This document shows, piece by piece, positions 37,885 to 41,814 of a DNA stretch of 41,814 bases; position 1 is the first letter of the stretch; every line of letters starts with the position of its first letter. The stretch comes from Gammaproteobacteria bacterium. GTDB taxonomy: Bacteria > Pseudomonadota > Gammaproteobacteria > SZUA-140. The notes under the pieces were generated by a model. That model saw nothing but the letters and a program-made list of their open reading frames with translations. It had not been told where the DNA came from and did no database searches. Location: NCBI GenBank assembly GCA_020847075.1, contig JADLCS010000068.1, positions 1-41,814 on the forward strand, read 5' to 3'. The translations under genes were made by a program, and so were the position numbers.

Positions 37885-38912
37885 GCCGGCCGCGCCAGCG
37901 CCCCGATCCTCACCCCCGCGGTGAGCAGGCACAATTGTAGCAATTCGTCCCAGACATTGCCCGCCGCCTGCCCCTTGGTGACACGGTCCAGACGCGCGCA
38001 GAACCGCAGCAGGCCGCGCCACCGCGCCGGATCATGCCGTTTCAGGGCCTGTTCCAGCAGCGGCTGGCGTTTTTCCCACACGCGATGCTGCTGGTACAGG
38101 GCGAAGGGCTTCTTGCCCTGGGCCAAGCCCTGGGACAGGGCGGCCAGCAGCCGTATCTCGCGCGTCAGCGCCCAGCCGACCAGGACCGGTTCCACGCCCT
38201 CCCCCTGCAGTCCGCGCAGGACGCGCACGCAGCGCGCGGCGTCGCCCGCGAGCGCGCCGTCGACCAGGGTAAAGACATCGAAGCGGGCGCTGTCGGCCAC
38301 CGCGTCCATGACCGCCACCTCGTCGATCCCGCCCGGCCCGTGCAGCAGGAGCATCTTCTCGATTTCCTGCACGCAGGCGAGCAGATTGCCCTCCACGCGC
38401 CCCGCCAAGGCCGCGGCGGCGGCGGGCGTCGGCGGCATGCCGCGCGCGCGCATGCGCTGGGCGATCCAGCCCGGCAATTGTTCCGGCGTGGGCGCCCAGA
38501 GCTGGATCAGGACGCCGCGGCGCTCCAGCGCGGTGAACCATTTGGCGGACTGCATCGCCTTGTCCGCGCGCGGCAGGCTGAGCAGCAGGACATCCCCGTC
38601 CGCGGGGCCTTCGGCATAGGCGCTCAGGGCCCGCGCGCCCGTGTCGCCCGGCTTTCCGCCCGGCATGCGCAGCTCGATGAGCCGCCGCGCCGCGAACAGC
38701 GACATCCCGGCCGCCGCCTGCGCCAGCTCGCCCCAGTCGAAGCCGGGCTCGACGCCGAAGACCAGGCGCTCGCCGCAGCCCTGCGCGCGCGCCGCCGCGC
38801 GGATGGCGTCGCAGGTCTCCTGCAACAGCAGCGGCTCGTCCCCGCTGACCAGATAGACCGGGGCCAGCGTACCGGCGAGGTGTCCCGGCAGTTGTTCCGC
38901 CTTGAGCTTCAC
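37875..38912 (-). CDS. holA: DNA polymerase III delta subunit
   Basis: Clamp-loader delta subunit that opens the beta sliding clamp. 345 aa from GTG 38912, where MKLKAEQLPGHL begins. N-terminal AAA+-like fold without Walker motifs: PVYLVSGDEPLLLQETCDAIR, FAARRLIELRMPGGKPG; the clamp-binding region and the C-terminal collar (LVDGALAGDAARCVRVLRGL ... LTREIRLLAALSQGL). GTG overlaps the lptE stop by 4 nt (GTGA, 38909-38912). Its last two codons and stop (ATG CAG TGA) fall inside the octamer array, so the C-terminus is set by the repeat. Confidence 0.96.
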   Translation of the reverse strand: MKLKAEQLPGHLAGTLAPVYLVSGDEPLLLQETCDAIRAAARAQGCGERLVFGVEPGFDWGELAQAAAGMSLFAARRLIELRMPGGKPGDTGARALSAYAEGPADGDVLLLSLPRADKAMQSAKWFTALERRGVLIQLWAPTPEQLPGWIAQRMRARGMPPTPAAAAALAGRVEGNLLACVQEIEKMLLLHGPGGIDEVAVMDAVADSARFDVFTLVDGALAGDAARCVRVLRGLQGEGVEPVLVGWALTREIRLLAALSQGLAQGKKPFALYQQHRVWEKRQPLLEQALKRHDPARWRGLLRFCARLDRVTKGQAAGNVWDELLQLCLLTAGVRIGALARPAMQ

Positions 38913-39436
38913 GGGGCCTCCCCGGCGGCGTCCGGCGCCTGCCGGGAGGCCTGGATCGCCTGCAGGCGTATCAGGATCTGGCGCACCGCGTCGTACACCA
39001 TGTCCCGATAGAGGTCGTCCTCCTCGTTGGCCTTGGCGTTCACGTCCGTGCCGTCGAAGGAATAACTGCGCTGGACGGCGATGGACTGCACGGGGGCGAG
39101 CGCCGCGCCGGAGGGGTCGTCGACACGGAAGCGGACCACGTAATTCAGTTCGTATTCCTGCACCCGTCCCGTGACCCCCACCGCGGAGGCCCGGCGCTCG
39201 CGCCGTTCGTCGACGATCGTCACGACGAGGCTGGCCTGGGCGACCTCCTCGACCACCGGCGTCTCTCCGCCGCGCAGGGCGCGCTTCAGCTCCGTCGCCG
39301 CGGCGCCGTCGCCCCGCACGAGGACGGGCGGCAGGGCCGCGAAGTCCCCCTGCGAACCGCGCAGATGGAACCCGCAGCCGGTCATGAGCAGAACCAGCGC
39401 CGCCAGCAGCAGCCACCCTGCCCCGCCCTTGCACAC
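38909..39436 (-). CDS. lptE: LPS-assembly lipoprotein LptE
   Basis: Outer-membrane lipoprotein that plugs the LptD barrel and completes lipopolysaccharide export. 175 aa from GTG 39436, chosen because GGAG lies five bases upstream and the resulting N-terminus is a compact lipoprotein signal (CKGGAGWLLLAALVLLMTGC) with lipobox LMTGC. The longer frame starting further upstream would run through the heptamer array and encode HHPSPITHH-like repeats, which are not expected in a signal peptide. Mature GFHLRGSQGDFAALPPVLV is typical of LptE, as is the leuS-lptE-holA order. Confidence 0.94.
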   Translation of the reverse strand: MCKGGAGWLLLAALVLLMTGCGFHLRGSQGDFAALPPVLVRGDGAAATELKRALRGGETPVVEEVAQASLVVTIVDERRERRASAVGVTGRVQEYELNYVVRFRVDDPSGAALAPVQSIAVQRSYSFDGTDVNAKANEEDDLYRDMVYDAVRQILIRLQAIQASRQAPDAAGEAP

Positions 39437-39450
39437 CGCATCTCCGGACC

Positions 39451-39522
39451 GGTGATGGGTGATGGGTGATGGGTGATGGGCAATCACATCCTTCATCGAC
39501 GCATCACCCATGACTCATCACC
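39451..39522. repeat. Facing heptamer arrays (GGTGATG / CATCACC) between leuS and lptE
   Basis: Left: GGTGATG x4 at 39451-39478. Right: CATCACC, CATGACT, CATCACC at 39502-39522. The 23-nt centre is unique sequence. The two arrays are complementary and can form a hairpin of about 21 bp with a few mismatches. They lie 15 bases from the lptE start and 10 bases after the leuS stop, filling that junction. Confidence 0.93.
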
Positions 39523-39532
39523 CTGCACGCCC

Positions 39533-41814
<2,282 letters not shown>

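Overview
The window is GC-rich, gene-dense bacterial chromosome. Gene content and order (mlaFEDCB-ibaG-murA-his-tatABC, leuS-lptE-holA-proA-nadD-rsfS-rlmH, rng-yhdP, rpe-gph-trpE) point to a gammaproteobacterium, probably a deep-branching respiratory or chemolithotrophic lineage; the exact family cannot be fixed from the sequence. Nearly every gene is on the minus strand, so transcription runs from high to low coordinates. The only plus-strand gene is a DegS/DegQ-like protease at 13346-14494. No rRNA, tRNA, CRISPR, insertion sequence or prophage was seen.

In the direction of transcription: (a) 41814-32708 holds leuS (5' end outside the window), lptE, holA, proA, nadD, rsfS, rlmH, maf and rng: translation, lipopolysaccharide export, replication, proline and NAD synthesis, ribosome and RNA maturation. 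(b) 32652-24481 holds yhdP, a nitrilase-family amidase, the phospholipid transport operon mlaFEDCB and ibaG, i.e. envelope maintenance. (c) 24411-14505 holds murA, a complete nine-gene histidine run (hisG, D, C, B, H, A, F, I, E) and tatABC. (d) The degS-like gene and a Nif3-family gene diverge at about 13300. (e) 12023-4587 is a seven-gene alternative complex III operon (actA-B1-B2-C-D-E-F), encoding a quinol:electron-acceptor oxidoreductase with a pentaheme cytochrome, iron-sulfur subunits, two NrfD-like membrane subunits and a monoheme cytochrome. (f) 4428-1549 is rpe-gph-trpE. (g) 1385-1 is a coupled pair: a small exported protein of unknown function and a secreted matrixin-type zinc protease that runs off the window.

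Two themes stand out. First, the act operon occupies the place where many beta- and gammaproteobacteria with the same neighbours (his-tat-degS/Q-Nif3) carry petABC, the cytochrome bc1 complex, suggesting an exchange of complex III type at one locus. Second, the leuS-to-maf segment is peppered with short tandem arrays of 7-nt (one 8-nt) units. Several fold back on an inverted array, and they sit exactly in gene junctions or, in leuS, in frame inside the coding sequence. A separate pair of nested palindromes lies between hisG and hisD. These repeats are the best candidates for something undescribed here.
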